Source of the DNA: Azonexus sp.
Lineage (GTDB): Bacteria; Pseudomonadota; Gammaproteobacteria; Burkholderiales; Rhodocyclaceae
Assembly: GCA_031274715.1 (NCBI GenBank)
Contig: JAISPT010000035.1
Span: 1 to 31,903, forward strand
Length of the DNA: 31,903 nucleotides
Direction of reading: 5' to 3'
Shown here: positions 23,724 through 31,248 of the stretch, piece by piece
Layout of the letters: the number at the start of each line of letters is the position of its first letter
Position numbering within the stretch: position 1 is the first letter of the stretch
Notes under the pieces: generated by a model
Database searches by the model: none
What the model was told of the DNA's origin: nothing
Seen by the model: only the letters and a program-made list of their open reading frames with translations
Translations under genes and position numbers: made by a program

Positions 23724-24311
23724 ATGGAACATCAACTACCCGCCCTGCCCTTCGCCAAAGACGCCCTCGCCCCGCACCTGTCGGCCGAAACCTTCGATTA
23801 CCACCACGCTAAGCACCACCAGGCCTACGTCACCAACCTGAACAATCTGATCAAGGGCACCGAGTACGAGAACCTCGACCTCGAAGCCATCGTCAAGAAG
23901 GCACCGGCCGGCGGCGTGTACAACAACGCCGCCCAGGTCTGGAACCACACTTTCTTCTGGAATTGCCTGAAGCCGAACGGCGGTGGCGCACCCTCCGGCG
24001 CCCTGGCTGCTGCCATCAACGCCAAGTGGGGCTCGCTCGACGAGTTCAAGAAGGCTTTCCAGGCATCGGCCGTCGGCAACTTCGGCTCCGGCTGGACTTG
24101 GCTGGTCAAGAAAGCCGACGGTTCAGTCGACATCGTCAACATGGGCGCTGCCGGTACCCCGCTGACCACCGGCGACAAGGCCCTGCTCTGCATCGACGTC
24201 TGGGAGCACGCCTACTACATCGACTACCGCAACCTGCGCCCGAAGTTCGTCGAGACCTTCCTCAACAACCTGGTCAACTGGTCCTTCGCCGAAGCTAATT
24301 TCGCTGGCTAA
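23724..24311 (+). CDS. sodB: Superoxide dismutase, Fe type
   Basis: Cytoplasmic enzyme of 195 residues that dismutates superoxide. Metal ligands are His27, His75, Asp158 and His162 (in DVWEHAYYIDY). Gln71 within NNAAQVWNHTFFW and the GSGWTWLV segment are those of the iron class. The ATG at 23724 is 8 nt after GGAG; an in-frame ATG 6 nt earlier is too close to that site. Downstream sequence is an IS remnant, so the gene marks the edge of a disturbed region. Confidence 0.97.
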   Translation: MEHQLPALPFAKDALAPHLSAETFDYHHAKHHQAYVTNLNNLIKGTEYENLDLEAIVKKAPAGGVYNNAAQVWNHTFFWNCLKPNGGGAPSGALAAAINAKWGSLDEFKKAFQASAVGNFGSGWTWLVKKADGSVDIVNMGAAGTPLTTGDKALLCIDVWEHAYYIDYRNLRPKFVETFLNNLVNWSFAEANFAG

Positions 24312-24560
24312 ATGTTGCATTCATGAAAGCACCTAGCCCGGCAAACCGACGCAAGAGCGGTATGTCGGGCAGCGCCTCTTCCATCGCCGGATCGGAGTAG
24401 CCAAACCCTTGTTGCAGGAGATAGATCCGCAACATGGTCAAGAGTGGCATCGGCAGCCGGCCATTCCCTTTCTTCGGGTAGCGCTGGCCACATGGTCAGA
24501 ACCGGAAAATCTTGGGAGGATTCTCTTCATTCCGCCTGACTCGAAAGACAATTGCTCAAA
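24312..24560 (-). pseudogene. IS5-family transposase N-terminal remnant
   Basis: On the minus strand, codons from 24483 down to about 24321 read RYPKKGNGRLP, then TMLRIYLLQQGFGYSDPAME, then EALPDIPLLRRFAGLGAF. This is the conserved DUF772-type N-terminal region of IS5-group transposases. A further upstream piece (24560 to about 24520, EQLSFESGGMKR) resembles the usual start of such proteins but is in another frame. A frameshift or small deletion therefore separates the two. The DDE catalytic domain is absent and no terminal inverted repeats were found. Confidence 0.8.
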
Positions 24561-24635
24561 GCCAGGGGCAATTCGATCCAATCGAACTCTCGCGCAAAGC
24601 GGCGCAGTCTTCAACCTTTGGCGACGTGGTGCAAT

Positions 24636-25079
24636 TCAGGTTCCGGTTGTCAATCGACCATAGGTATAGCCCAGCACAGCGCCCCAAATCAGATGCAGTA
24701 CCAACGTCATCACCGGTACCATCATGCCCAGGTTCAGCCCAAATACGCCTGCGCCGGACATCGGCATGGGCAACAGCATCATCAACAGCCACGCCAGCAC
24801 GGAGAAAGACAGGCCCTTAGTCAGCGCATCCCGGCCAGGCAAACGTTGATAGATCAGTGCAAAAAGGATGCCCCACAGAACTGTGCCAATCATGAAATGC
24901 ATCAGCCACCCGATAATAGGGCTGTCCGGCATACCCATCATCGAGTGGACCATGTTGCTAAGCATGGCCACTGGATTCAACACAGGCATAACGCCCATAA
25001 CCCCCTTGATAAGCATCAGCAACGACAACACCACTGTCGCAACAAAGCCAGCTTCCATCGATCGAAAATAGCGATTCAT
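24636..25079 (-). CDS. Small integral membrane protein, DUF6789-like
   Basis: Protein of 147 residues with four hydrophobic segments (about 10-30, 56-76, 88-108 and 118-140) and many methionines (MMLLPMPMSG). The pattern, with a short charged N-terminus, MGMPDSPIIGWLMHFMIGTVLWG and LGYTYGRL at the end, resembles DUF6789/YagU-like membrane proteins of unknown function. A GGAG site lies about 10 nt before the ATG. It sits between two transposon remnants and has lower GC than the flanking core genes, so it was probably acquired. Real coding is likely; function unknown. Confidence 0.75.
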   Translation of the reverse strand: MNRYFRSMEAGFVATVVLSLLMLIKGVMGVMPVLNPVAMLSNMVHSMMGMPDSPIIGWLMHFMIGTVLWGILFALIYQRLPGRDALTKGLSFSVLAWLLMMLLPMPMSGAGVFGLNLGMMVPVMTLVLHLIWGAVLGYTYGRLTTGT

Positions 25080-25398
25080 GATGCTTTAGCTCCTTTGGGT
25101 TTTGGTTCGGAACTCCGCTCTCCCAGTTTTAGCATGGGACTCGGAAGCAAACACACGCCCACAGCCAATTACCAGCATGGATTTTTTCATATTAGGTCAT
25201 GTGATATGAATGTGACCAGGAAACGTACATGCAGTTCAATTCTGGCGGCGACATCACTGAACTTGTTGGCCAAGGGAATGCGTTACGGTAGCAGCCTGGG
25301 CGTCACCCTCTACACGCACATCCCGATCGACTGACTGCTCGATCCCGCCTTACGTCAGCGCGTTTCAATCGGCTCGGCAAGCTCCATGCCCTCAATCA
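25080..25398. other. Intergenic stretch without recognisable gene
   Basis: No convincing gene was found. A 42-codon plus-strand frame (25206-25334, starting MNVTRKRT, ending LYTHIPID) has no clear ribosome site and no recognised relatives. It may be another decayed mobile-element piece, as remnants lie on both sides of this stretch. A 7-bp inverted repeat (25392-25398 with 25406-25412) sits at the far edge. Confidence 0.5.
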
Positions 25399-25475
25399 AC
25401 CGCGGTGATTGAATCGCAGCGCGAGACAGAGGGCAAAACGAACGTCGAGCAGCGCTATTACCTCTCCAGCATGTA
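25399..25475 (+). pseudogene. ISAs1-like transposase fragment
   Basis: One plus-strand frame reads AVIESQRETEGKTNVEQRYY followed by LSS. This matches the internal (M/V)VESxRxxxGKxxxExRYYxSSL motif of ISAs1/DDE-type transposases. Similarity ends on both sides after about 25 codons, so only a scrap remains. It lies about 110 nt before the pirin start. Confidence 0.6.
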
Positions 25476-25584
25476 CTTAGGTTGGCCTGATATATCGGTT
25501 GAGTCGGGACCATGACAATGGTACTGTTTTCTCAAATCAGATCGAATGACAATTGCTTATGCAAATTTTCTTTGGAGGACTAGC

Positions 25585-26286
25585 ATGATTGAACGTCGTC
25601 CCTTCAACAATCTTGGTGGCGCCGACCATGGCTGGCTGGATACGAAGCATCACTTTTCCTTCGCCGAATACCATGACCCAGCCCGGCTTCATTGGGGAAC
25701 GCTACGCGTCTGGAATGACGATACGATTGCCCCAGGAACAGGATTCCCACTCCATCCTCATGCGGACATGGAGATCATCACTTATGTCCGGGAGGGAGCC
25801 ATAACCCACCAGGATAGTTTGGGCAACAAGGGCCGCACCGAGGCCGGCGACGTCCAGGTAATGAGCGCGGGAACAGGCATCCGCCATTCCGAATACAACC
25901 TTGAGGCCGGCGTTACCAAAATCTTCCAAATCTGGATTTTCCCCGATCGCCGCGGTGCCCCCCCGTCCTGGGGCGCAAAACCCTTTCCCAAGGAGGAGCG
26001 CCACGGGCAATTCGTGGTTCTGGCCAGTGGCATCGAAGGCGATCAGGATGCCTTGCCGATCCGTACCAATGCACGAGTTCTGGGGGCAACCTTGAAGGCG
26101 GGAGAAACAGCGGAATACCATTTGGGAGCAAGCCGCTACGGTTATCTTGTCCCTGCGGCCGGTCAGATCAAAGTCAACGGCGTACTCATTCAGAGTCACG
26201 ATGGTGCGGCCATTCGCGATGAAGAAACCATTCGAGTTACCGCGCTTGAAGATACCGAGTTGGTTCTCGTCGATACCGCGGGCTGA
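25585..26286 (+). CDS. Pirin family protein
   Basis: Bicupin protein of 233 residues of the pirin/YhaK/YhhW type. Metal-binding residues are His57 and His59 in FPLHPHADME, and His101 and Glu103 in GTGIRHSEYN. Several bacterial pirins have quercetin 2,3-dioxygenase activity or respond to oxidative stress; the substrate here is not known. The ATG at 25585 follows a strong TTTGGAGGA ribosome site. An ATG at 25546 would add 13 residues and lacks such a site. It is the only intact enzyme gene in this accessory patch, which suggests horizontal gain. Confidence 0.93.
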   Translation: MIERRPFNNLGGADHGWLDTKHHFSFAEYHDPARLHWGTLRVWNDDTIAPGTGFPLHPHADMEIITYVREGAITHQDSLGNKGRTEAGDVQVMSAGTGIRHSEYNLEAGVTKIFQIWIFPDRRGAPPSWGAKPFPKEERHGQFVVLASGIEGDQDALPIRTNARVLGATLKAGETAEYHLGASRYGYLVPAAGQIKVNGVLIQSHDGAAIRDEETIRVTALEDTELVLVDTAG

Positions 26287-26480
26287 CTTGTCAGGTCATG
26301 GCGCATGGGGCCTGGCGGGCACCCATGCACCGTCCGATAAACGGCGACCAACGTAGAGCGCCGCCGCTTCTTCAGCTTTTTCCGATTTCATCCTCCCGGA
26401 CAATTCGCTCCTCGCGCCGGCGCCTTTGCGCATAACATAGCTGGATCGTCCCTCTCCGGCTTATGCCACCCCGCTCTCCG

Positions 26481-27464
26481 ATGAACCACATTGCCATCGA
26501 CAGTTTCGCCTCCGGCCCCATGTGGGCCGGTTTCATCGTTTTCATCCTGGCCATGCTGGCCGTCGACCTGTTCGTCTGCGGCGGCCGCAAGGCCCACCGG
26601 GTCTCGATACGCGAGGCACTGGCCTGGGTCGTCGTCTGGTTCTGCTTGGCGTTCGCCTTTGCCGGCTTGCTGTGGTGGTATCTGCACGACGCGCTGGGTG
26701 CCGAGATTGCCCAGCGCAAGACGATGGAATTCCTCACCGGTTTCCTGCTTGAGAAGGCGCTATCGGTCGACAATATGTTCGTGTTCGTAATGATCTTCGG
26801 CTATTTCGCGGTGCCGCCTGAATTGCAGCGGCGGGTGCTGCTGTACGGCGTGCTCGGCGCCATCGTCATGCGCGCTGCGATGATCCTCGGCGGCGTCTGG
26901 CTGGTGTCGCAATTCACCTGGCTGCTCTACCTCTTTGGCGCCTTCCTGGTATTCACCGGCGTCAAGATGGCGATCGTCGCCGAAGCCGAACCCGACCTCG
27001 ACCAGAACCCGCTGCTGCGCTGGTCGCGCGGCCATCTGCGCATCACCCGCGAATTCCACGGCGAATCCTTCTTCGTCCGCCGCGACAGCGTGCTCTGGGC
27101 AACGCCGATGCTCCTGGTCCTGATCCTGATCGAAACCAGCGACGTCGTCTTCGCCCTCGACAGCATCCCCGCCATCTTCGCGGTAACCACCGACCCCTTC
27201 ATCATTTTCACCTCGAACATCTTCGCCATCATGGGTCTGCGCGCCCTGTACTTCGTGCTCGCCGACATGGCCGACCGTTTCGACCTGCTCAAGTACGGCG
27301 TGGCCATCGTCCTCATCTTCATCGGCGGCAAAATGCTGGTCGCCCCGTGGTTCCACATGCCGATCCAATGGTCGCTGGCCATCGTCGGCGCCATCATCGC
27401 CGGCTCGATTTTCCTGAGCCTCGCCCTGTCGCGCCAGGAAGACAACGGAGGGAGTGCACCATGA
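26481..27464 (+). CDS. TerC/Alx-family membrane protein
   Basis: Integral membrane protein of about 327 residues and nine or so membrane segments, of the TerC/Alx family linked to metal-ion (Mn2+) export or tellurite resistance. Family motifs are the EFLTGFLLEKALSVDNMFVF segment and ILIETSDVVFALDSIPAIFA, whose acidic residues sit in the membrane. The ATG at 26481 (MNHIAID) is favoured; an ATG at 26463 adds six residues and neither has a clear ribosome site. The stop overlaps the start of the stress-protein gene. No yybP-ykoY-type manganese riboswitch was recognised upstream. Confidence 0.92.
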   Translation: MNHIAIDSFASGPMWAGFIVFILAMLAVDLFVCGGRKAHRVSIREALAWVVVWFCLAFAFAGLLWWYLHDALGAEIAQRKTMEFLTGFLLEKALSVDNMFVFVMIFGYFAVPPELQRRVLLYGVLGAIVMRAAMILGGVWLVSQFTWLLYLFGAFLVFTGVKMAIVAEAEPDLDQNPLLRWSRGHLRITREFHGESFFVRRDSVLWATPMLLVLILIETSDVVFALDSIPAIFAVTTDPFIIFTSNIFAIMGLRALYFVLADMADRFDLLKYGVAIVLIFIGGKMLVAPWFHMPIQWSLAIVGAIIAGSIFLSLALSRQEDNGGSAP

Positions 27465-27988
27465 TGACCTCAATCCCGGACACCGCCCTCCCCGAACCCG
27501 GTTCCCGCAGCCACGATGCCGATGGCCGGCTGGTCGGCCTCCACTTCGACTCGCAGCAGCCGCCGGCGCCCGGCGGCCACATCTGGCTGATCGCCATCGA
27601 CGGCTCGCAGCCCTCACGTCTGGCCGTCGCCGAGGCCATCCGCCTGGCCGGCGAAAGCCGCGACTGCCGCCTGCATTTAGTTCACGTCCAGCCCTGGATG
27701 AGCCGCGAAGCCGCCGACAGCGAATTGGCGCGGCGTGGCTGGGCGGCCAGCCAGGCTGCTCGCGAGGCACTGGCGACGGCTGGCCTGCCCTGGCGCCTGC
27801 ATGTGGCAATGGGCGAAGCCGCCGAATCCATCGTCCGCATTGCCAGCGAGCAGGGTTGCCGCGGCATCGTCGTTGGCAGCCGAGGCTTGGGAACGGCGGC
27901 CAATCTCCTGATCGGCTCGGTTGCGACGAAGGTCATTCACCTCAGCCCGCTCCCCGTGTTGGTGGCCGGCCGACTGACGGCACGCTGA
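27461..27988 (+). CDS. Universal stress protein (UspA family)
   Basis: Cytoplasmic protein of 175 residues with one Usp domain after a 45-residue N-terminal extension. The ATP-binding pattern G-x-x-G-x9-G-S is present as GSRGLGTAANLLIGS, so it belongs to the nucleotide-binding branch. The start overlaps the TerC stop (ATGA), with GGAGGGAG a few bases upstream, so the two are translationally coupled. A TerC-Usp pair suggests a joint metal or envelope stress response; this is inferred from coupling only. Confidence 0.92.
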   Translation: MMTSIPDTALPEPGSRSHDADGRLVGLHFDSQQPPAPGGHIWLIAIDGSQPSRLAVAEAIRLAGESRDCRLHLVHVQPWMSREAADSELARRGWAASQAAREALATAGLPWRLHVAMGEAAESIVRIASEQGCRGIVVGSRGLGTAANLLIGSVATKVIHLSPLPVLVAGRLTAR

Positions 27989-28018
27989 ACGCTTCCGCCC
28001 GCCGGATACGTGACGAAG

Positions 28019-28591
28019 CTACGCCGATTCCGTAGCCGCCGTTCCAGTTCGGCGCCCGCTGTCTTCAACGGCAGGCAACGCCATCAGCGCCGGCAGGAAA
28101 ACCTCGCAGACGAGCACGCTGGCACCGCCGAAATAGTGGCGCGAGCGCCGCGCCCAGAGGACCGGCCAGTCCCGGCCGGAGAGCGCACACAGCCGCCGGT
28201 GTAGAGGATGCCCGGGGAATAGGCGGCAATACTCAATCGGTTCCCGACGAAATCCGGGATGAGCAAACAGCAGGGAGCCGAGTGAACGGCTGCCGAGGCC
28301 GGCGAACCAGCGCGCGAGCCGGCCATCGCGAACGGTCGACAAAGCGCTGTGGGCGAAGACCACCGGCACACCATCACATTCGAGCAGCACTTCGCGCACC
28401 GGCAAGCAACCGCGCGCGCGTTCCTCTTCGGCCAGCGGCATCATGCGCGCTTGGCATAGCGGACGGATGCGGAATTCCCGGCAATGGCACTGGCAACGCG
28501 CGGTCAGCGAATCCGGCTCGGTCAGCCAGCGGCGCAAGACCGGCGCCAAGTGGCCAGCCGGGCGCGGTCGCCAGCAGCCGTGACGGCTCAC
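28019..28591 (-). CDS. ubiC: Chorismate--pyruvate lyase
   Basis: Cytoplasmic enzyme of 190 residues making 4-hydroxybenzoate from chorismate, the first step of ubiquinone synthesis. Typical segments are LRRWLTEPDSLTARC, REVLLECDGVPVVFAHS, GSLLFAHPG and LWARRSRHYFGG followed by CEVFLPAL, which carries the conserved Glu. A GTG at 28591 overlapping the DUF192 stop codon (GTGA) is taken as the start; upstream codons in this frame are antisense-like and belong to the DUF192 region. The family is divergent in sequence, but motif order and length fit. No ubiA follows. Confidence 0.88.
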   Translation of the reverse strand: MSRHGCWRPRPAGHLAPVLRRWLTEPDSLTARCQCHCREFRIRPLCQARMMPLAEEERARGCLPVREVLLECDGVPVVFAHSALSTVRDGRLARWFAGLGSRSLGSLLFAHPGFRREPIEYCRLFPGHPLHRRLCALSGRDWPVLWARRSRHYFGGASVLVCEVFLPALMALPAVEDSGRRTGTAATESA

Positions 28592-29034
28592 TGCGGACGC
28601 GGGGCGCGCTCGAGGCCGCGCAGCTTGCTGCCGGCAGCGATGCCGCGCTTGGCAAACCAGCCGGCATTCATTTCCAGCGCGTAGCGGGCCGGACGGCGGG
28701 CGCAGTGATTGTCCTCGGTCTGCGGCCGCATGTCCTCGATGTTGATGATGTTGCCCTCGGCATCGACGAAGGCCACCGACAGCGGCAACAGCGTGTTGCG
28801 CATCCACATGCAGTGAGTGTTTTCCTCGGCGAAGACGAACAGCATGCCGCGCTGCTGCAGCATCGCCTGGCGATTCATCAAACCCGTCTGGCGGCTGCCA
28901 TCAGTGGCCGCCACCTCGGCCTCGATGCGGTGAAAACCGGCCGTCAACTCGATCACCGGCAGCGTCGCCTGCGCCCAGGCGGCGGCGCCGATCAGGCTGG
29001 CGGCCAAGCCGGCCAGCACAATACGTCCCTTCAT
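28588..29034 (-). CDS. DUF192 family exported protein
   Basis: Protein of 148 residues with an N-terminal signal peptide (MKGRIVLAGLAASLIGAAAW, cleavage likely after AWA at 19-21). It then has a DUF192 beta-barrel domain with the conserved RQTGLMNR, MLFVF, MWMRNTLLPLSVAFVD and NIEDMRPQ segments. These proteins are periplasmic and of unknown function. GGGGAA lies before the ATG. It starts 1 nt after the rluE stop and its stop overlaps ubiC, so all three are one transcript. Confidence 0.92.
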   Translation of the reverse strand: MKGRIVLAGLAASLIGAAAWAQATLPVIELTAGFHRIEAEVAATDGSRQTGLMNRQAMLQQRGMLFVFAEENTHCMWMRNTLLPLSVAFVDAEGNIINIEDMRPQTEDNHCARRPARYALEMNAGWFAKRGIAAGSKLRGLERAPRPQ

Positions 29035-29035
29035 A

Positions 29036-29602
29036 TCATGTTCCCCGGAGTGTGCGGATATCGCCTTCGATCTGACGCCATTCGCCGAGACCGAGCCCGG
29101 CCACCGACAACGTTCCAATCGCTGCCCGCACCAGACGGAGCACAGGATAACCGATTGCCGCGCCCATCCGCCGCACCTGACGGTTCTTGCCCTCGCCGAT
29201 GCGGATCTCCAGCCAGCAGGTGGGAATCGCCGCCCGGTAGCGGATCGGCGGGTCACGCGGCCACAACCCGGCCGGCTCGTCGATCTGCCGCACCCACGCC
29301 GGCCGGGCGGTGAAATCGGAGAGCCGGATACCAGCGCGCAGCCGATCCAGCGCCGCCTCATCGGGAATACCCTCGACCTGTGCCCAATAGGTCTTTTCCA
29401 GCTTGTGCTTCGGCTCGGCGATCTGCGCTTGCAGGCGACCGTCGTCGGTCAGCAGCAGCAGCCCTTCGCTATCGGCGTCAAGGCGGCCGGCAACGTAGAC
29501 GTCCTTGAGCGGAATGAACTCGGCCAGCGCCCGCCACCGGCCTTCCGGCGTAAATTGGCTGAGGACGCCATAGGGTTTATTGAACAGGACGAGGCGGGAC
29601 AA
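29036..29602 (-). CDS. rluE: 23S rRNA pseudouridine synthase E-type
   Basis: Enzyme of 188 residues of the RsuA/RluB/E/F family. The catalytic Asp42 lies in GRLDADSEGLLLLT (39-52), and the C-terminal EGKNRQVRRM segment is diagnostic. It lacks the N-terminal S4 domain, as RluE does (U2457 of 23S rRNA in E. coli numbering). It is the first gene of rluE-DUF192-ubiC. The region upstream (29603-29792) is AT-rich and shows no gene. Confidence 0.93.
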   Translation of the reverse strand: MSRLVLFNKPYGVLSQFTPEGRWRALAEFIPLKDVYVAGRLDADSEGLLLLTDDGRLQAQIAEPKHKLEKTYWAQVEGIPDEAALDRLRAGIRLSDFTARPAWVRQIDEPAGLWPRDPPIRYRAAIPTCWLEIRIGEGKNRQVRRMGAAIGYPVLRLVRAAIGTLSVAGLGLGEWRQIEGDIRTLRGT

Positions 29603-29792
29603 GGATAACCTTCAACGGAAAAACAACGGCGTAGAAATATGGAGGTTGCACAGTGATTATTACCAATTAAATAAAGGCCGCCCCCTGTTCGCTTTTCGCC
29701 ATTCTCGAAAAATGAATCTTTTCAACCGCTATCAGAGAATAAAAAAACGACGCGGACCCTTTTCGCGATAGGCGTCAATTCCATCTTATAAA

Positions 29793-29825
29793 CGTCGGGA
29801 TTCGCTTCACTCACCCCGACCTACG
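29793..29825. repeat. REP-like palindrome, copy 1
   Basis: A 33-bp element with GTCGGG and CCCGAC arms around a TTCGCTTCACTCAC core, of the type found as bacterial REP sequences. It overlaps the last codons of the 75-residue membrane protein gene. A near-identical copy is at 30859-30891. Confidence 0.7.
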
Positions 29826-30038
29826 CAGGCTGATAAAAGCCACAAGCCCCCATGCCATTCCAATACTAAGACAACCAAACAAATCGGCTTGGTCTCTAAA
29901 TAGCATCAGAATGCCAACAATCAGAAATAAACCCGTATATAGCCAATCAAACAACGGCCTTCTAAATTTTAATGTTGAGAGATCAAGAATCACTCTAAGT
30001 GCAATCCCAACAACCAACAGAGCAGTTAGTAGCTCCAT
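29811..30038 (-). CDS. Small membrane protein, candidate Rhs immunity protein
   Basis: Protein of 75 residues with two hydrophobic segments (about 3-19 and 31-48) and a third short one, and no recognised family. Its ATG directly abuts a TGA ending the open frame of the orphan Rhs tip (TGA-ATG), with GGAAAGGA as ribosome site. This tight arrangement behind a toxin tip is the usual position of an immunity gene. A membrane location would suit a toxin acting on the inner membrane. AT content is higher than in core genes. The last codons lie inside a REP-like palindrome. Immunity is inferred from position only. Confidence 0.6.
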   Translation of the reverse strand: MELLTALLVVGIALRVILDLSTLKFRRPLFDWLYTGLFLIVGILMLFRDQADLFGCLSIGMAWGLVAFISLRRSG

Positions 30039-30545
30039 TCACTGGCATCCTTTCCGTTCCTCTGGTTCCTCGCATGCCTTGCTACAACCATATGCAACCG
30101 TAAGGTTACACACCACATATGCTGATCCCTTGGCCCATAAGGACCCAGGAACATTTGCCGCGATTGGCTTGCATATATTTCAGAGCACAAAATTGCATTT
30201 CAATTCACACGGACTCAGAGGCTGAGGTGGTGGCAATGCACCGCCGGCTGCTGCACATTCCGCAGTCACACACACACTTTTGTATCCGACGGTTCGCTTG
30301 GGTCATTTTTACAAACACCACCATCGCCAGGTTTCATGCCTGTTGGACAGCCACCACGCAAGCCTTCTGGATCAACAAAGCTCAACGGATTCCCATTGAC
30401 ATAGCTGTAGAGCGACCAACTCCCGCCTGCAAAGCCGATGGGGTCGGGCTGAGTGAATCTCCCGACCAGAGGGTCATAATCCCTGAAGTAGTTGTAGAGT
30501 AACCGCCCCGACATGGTCCTGTCGTAACAATAGGCCATTTCCCTA
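30039..30545 (-). pseudogene. Orphan Rhs C-terminal tip, out of frame
   Basis: Reading from 30545, the frame shows Rhs core sequence: YNYFRDYDPLVGRFTQPDPI, then GFAGG, SLYSYVNGNPLSFVDPEGL. A unique tip (CPTGMKPGDGGVCKN) follows and stops at a TGA (30266-30268) within an 11-nt GT repeat. Removing one GT unit opens the frame into VTAECAAAGGALPPPQPL and on to CNFVL and a TGA at 30180-30182. After that TGA the same frame is open (NICKPIAANVPG, VCNLTVAYGCSKACEEPEE) up to the TGA abutting the downstream gene. So there are two interruptions. No Rhs repeats precede it, so it is a displaced tip and not a full rhs gene. Confidence 0.7.
30267..30277. repeat. GT/CA dinucleotide tract at the frame break
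   Basis: Five and a half CA units (GT on the coding strand). Loss of one unit restores the downstream reading frame of the orphan Rhs tip. Confidence 0.85.
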
Positions 30546-30872
30546 GACGTGGCGGGGGTTTGCGGGGCGGAAACAAAGACGGCTCTCCTTGGATTGGGGC
30601 TCGAAACGCGTAGACGCGAGTTTGGCCCATCGGGCGCGTACGATGCAAGCGGGATTTCTTGGGCGTCGGCCGTACCCGGCCGACGCCCGGACACGATCAG
30701 CGATCGTCGCTACCTCCATCAGCCCGCAGCGCGCCAGTAAGAGCGCACGATAGATGAGCGAAGGGCCGCAATCTGCGGCCCTTCTCTATTCAGCACCTAC
30801 CGCGCAAGGCGCGGGGGACGGGAACTTCTTTTTTTCGAGAAGCAAGACGCTTCTCATGCGTCGGAGTTCGCT
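30546..30872. other. Non-coding interval with several palindromes
   Basis: No gene is supported. It holds a perfect 12-bp inverted repeat with 4-nt loop (30661-30672 with 30677-30688), a 6-bp one (30694-30699 with 30703-30708), a 10-bp hairpin (30761-30770 with 30774-30783) that may act as a terminator but lacks a long T run, and a 7-bp hairpin (30837-30843 with 30849-30855) beside a T run. Confidence 0.6.
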
Positions 30873-30891
30873 TCACTCACCCCGACCCACG
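30859..30891. repeat. REP-like palindrome, copy 2
   Basis: This shares the TTCGCTTCACTCACCCCGAC core with copy 1 at 29793-29825, with small changes in the arms. It overlaps the last codons of the ankyrin protein gene. Confidence 0.7.
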
Positions 30892-31247
30892 CGGGCTAAT
30901 AGCGTGGCGATTTTATCTTCTCCCAAAATTTCAGCGAGATCAGATGGGCACTCCCCCGCTTGATTACGGATGCTTCTATCTGCACCGTGAGCTAATAGCC
31001 AAGCAACGGCTTCCGATTTTCCTTGCTCGACAGCGTTATGCAGCGCTGTATATCCATGCTCACCCGGGCAATTTAAGTCTGCACCATGTGCAAGTAACAC
31101 TGCCATTTCCTCAATTGCACCGCGAGTTGCAGCGACATTGATTGGGCGGTCACCAAACAGACTTACCTGATTTGCATTCGTGAGAGTAATACCGCTGTAC
31201 TCAGGAAGTGTTTGATAGTCTCGAAGAAGATCATTGATATGCTTCAT
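30873..31247 (-). CDS. Ankyrin-repeat protein, probable Rhs immunity protein
   Basis: Soluble protein of 124 residues with about three ankyrin repeats (from about 33 onward). Visible units are INVAATRGAIEEMAVLLAHG, then YTALHNAVEQGKSEAVAWLL and a third ending in AEILGEDKIATLLA. Its ATG lies 1 nt after the rhs stop codon, so it is coupled to the toxin tip. Ankyrin proteins are a known immunity-protein class in polymorphic toxin systems, which supports the call; direct pairing with this toxin is inferred. The stop lies within a REP-like palindrome. Confidence 0.8.
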   Translation of the reverse strand: MKHINDLLRDYQTLPEYSGITLTNANQVSLFGDRPINVAATRGAIEEMAVLLAHGADLNCPGEHGYTALHNAVEQGKSEAVAWLLAHGADRSIRNQAGECPSDLAEILGEDKIATLLARVGRGE

Positions 31248-31248
31248 T

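Noticed and set aside
25206..25334. 42-codon frame before the ISAs1-like scrap
   Set aside because: No ribosome site, no recognised relatives and located in transposon debris; not called as a gene.
26287..26480. Possible manganese (yybP-ykoY) riboswitch before the TerC-type gene
   Set aside because: The conserved paired segments of that riboswitch could not be found in the interval.
30546..30694. N-terminal extension of the orphan Rhs frame to an ATG at 30694
   Set aside because: The extra residues have no Rhs core similarity and no ribosome site; this is a displaced tip without its own start.
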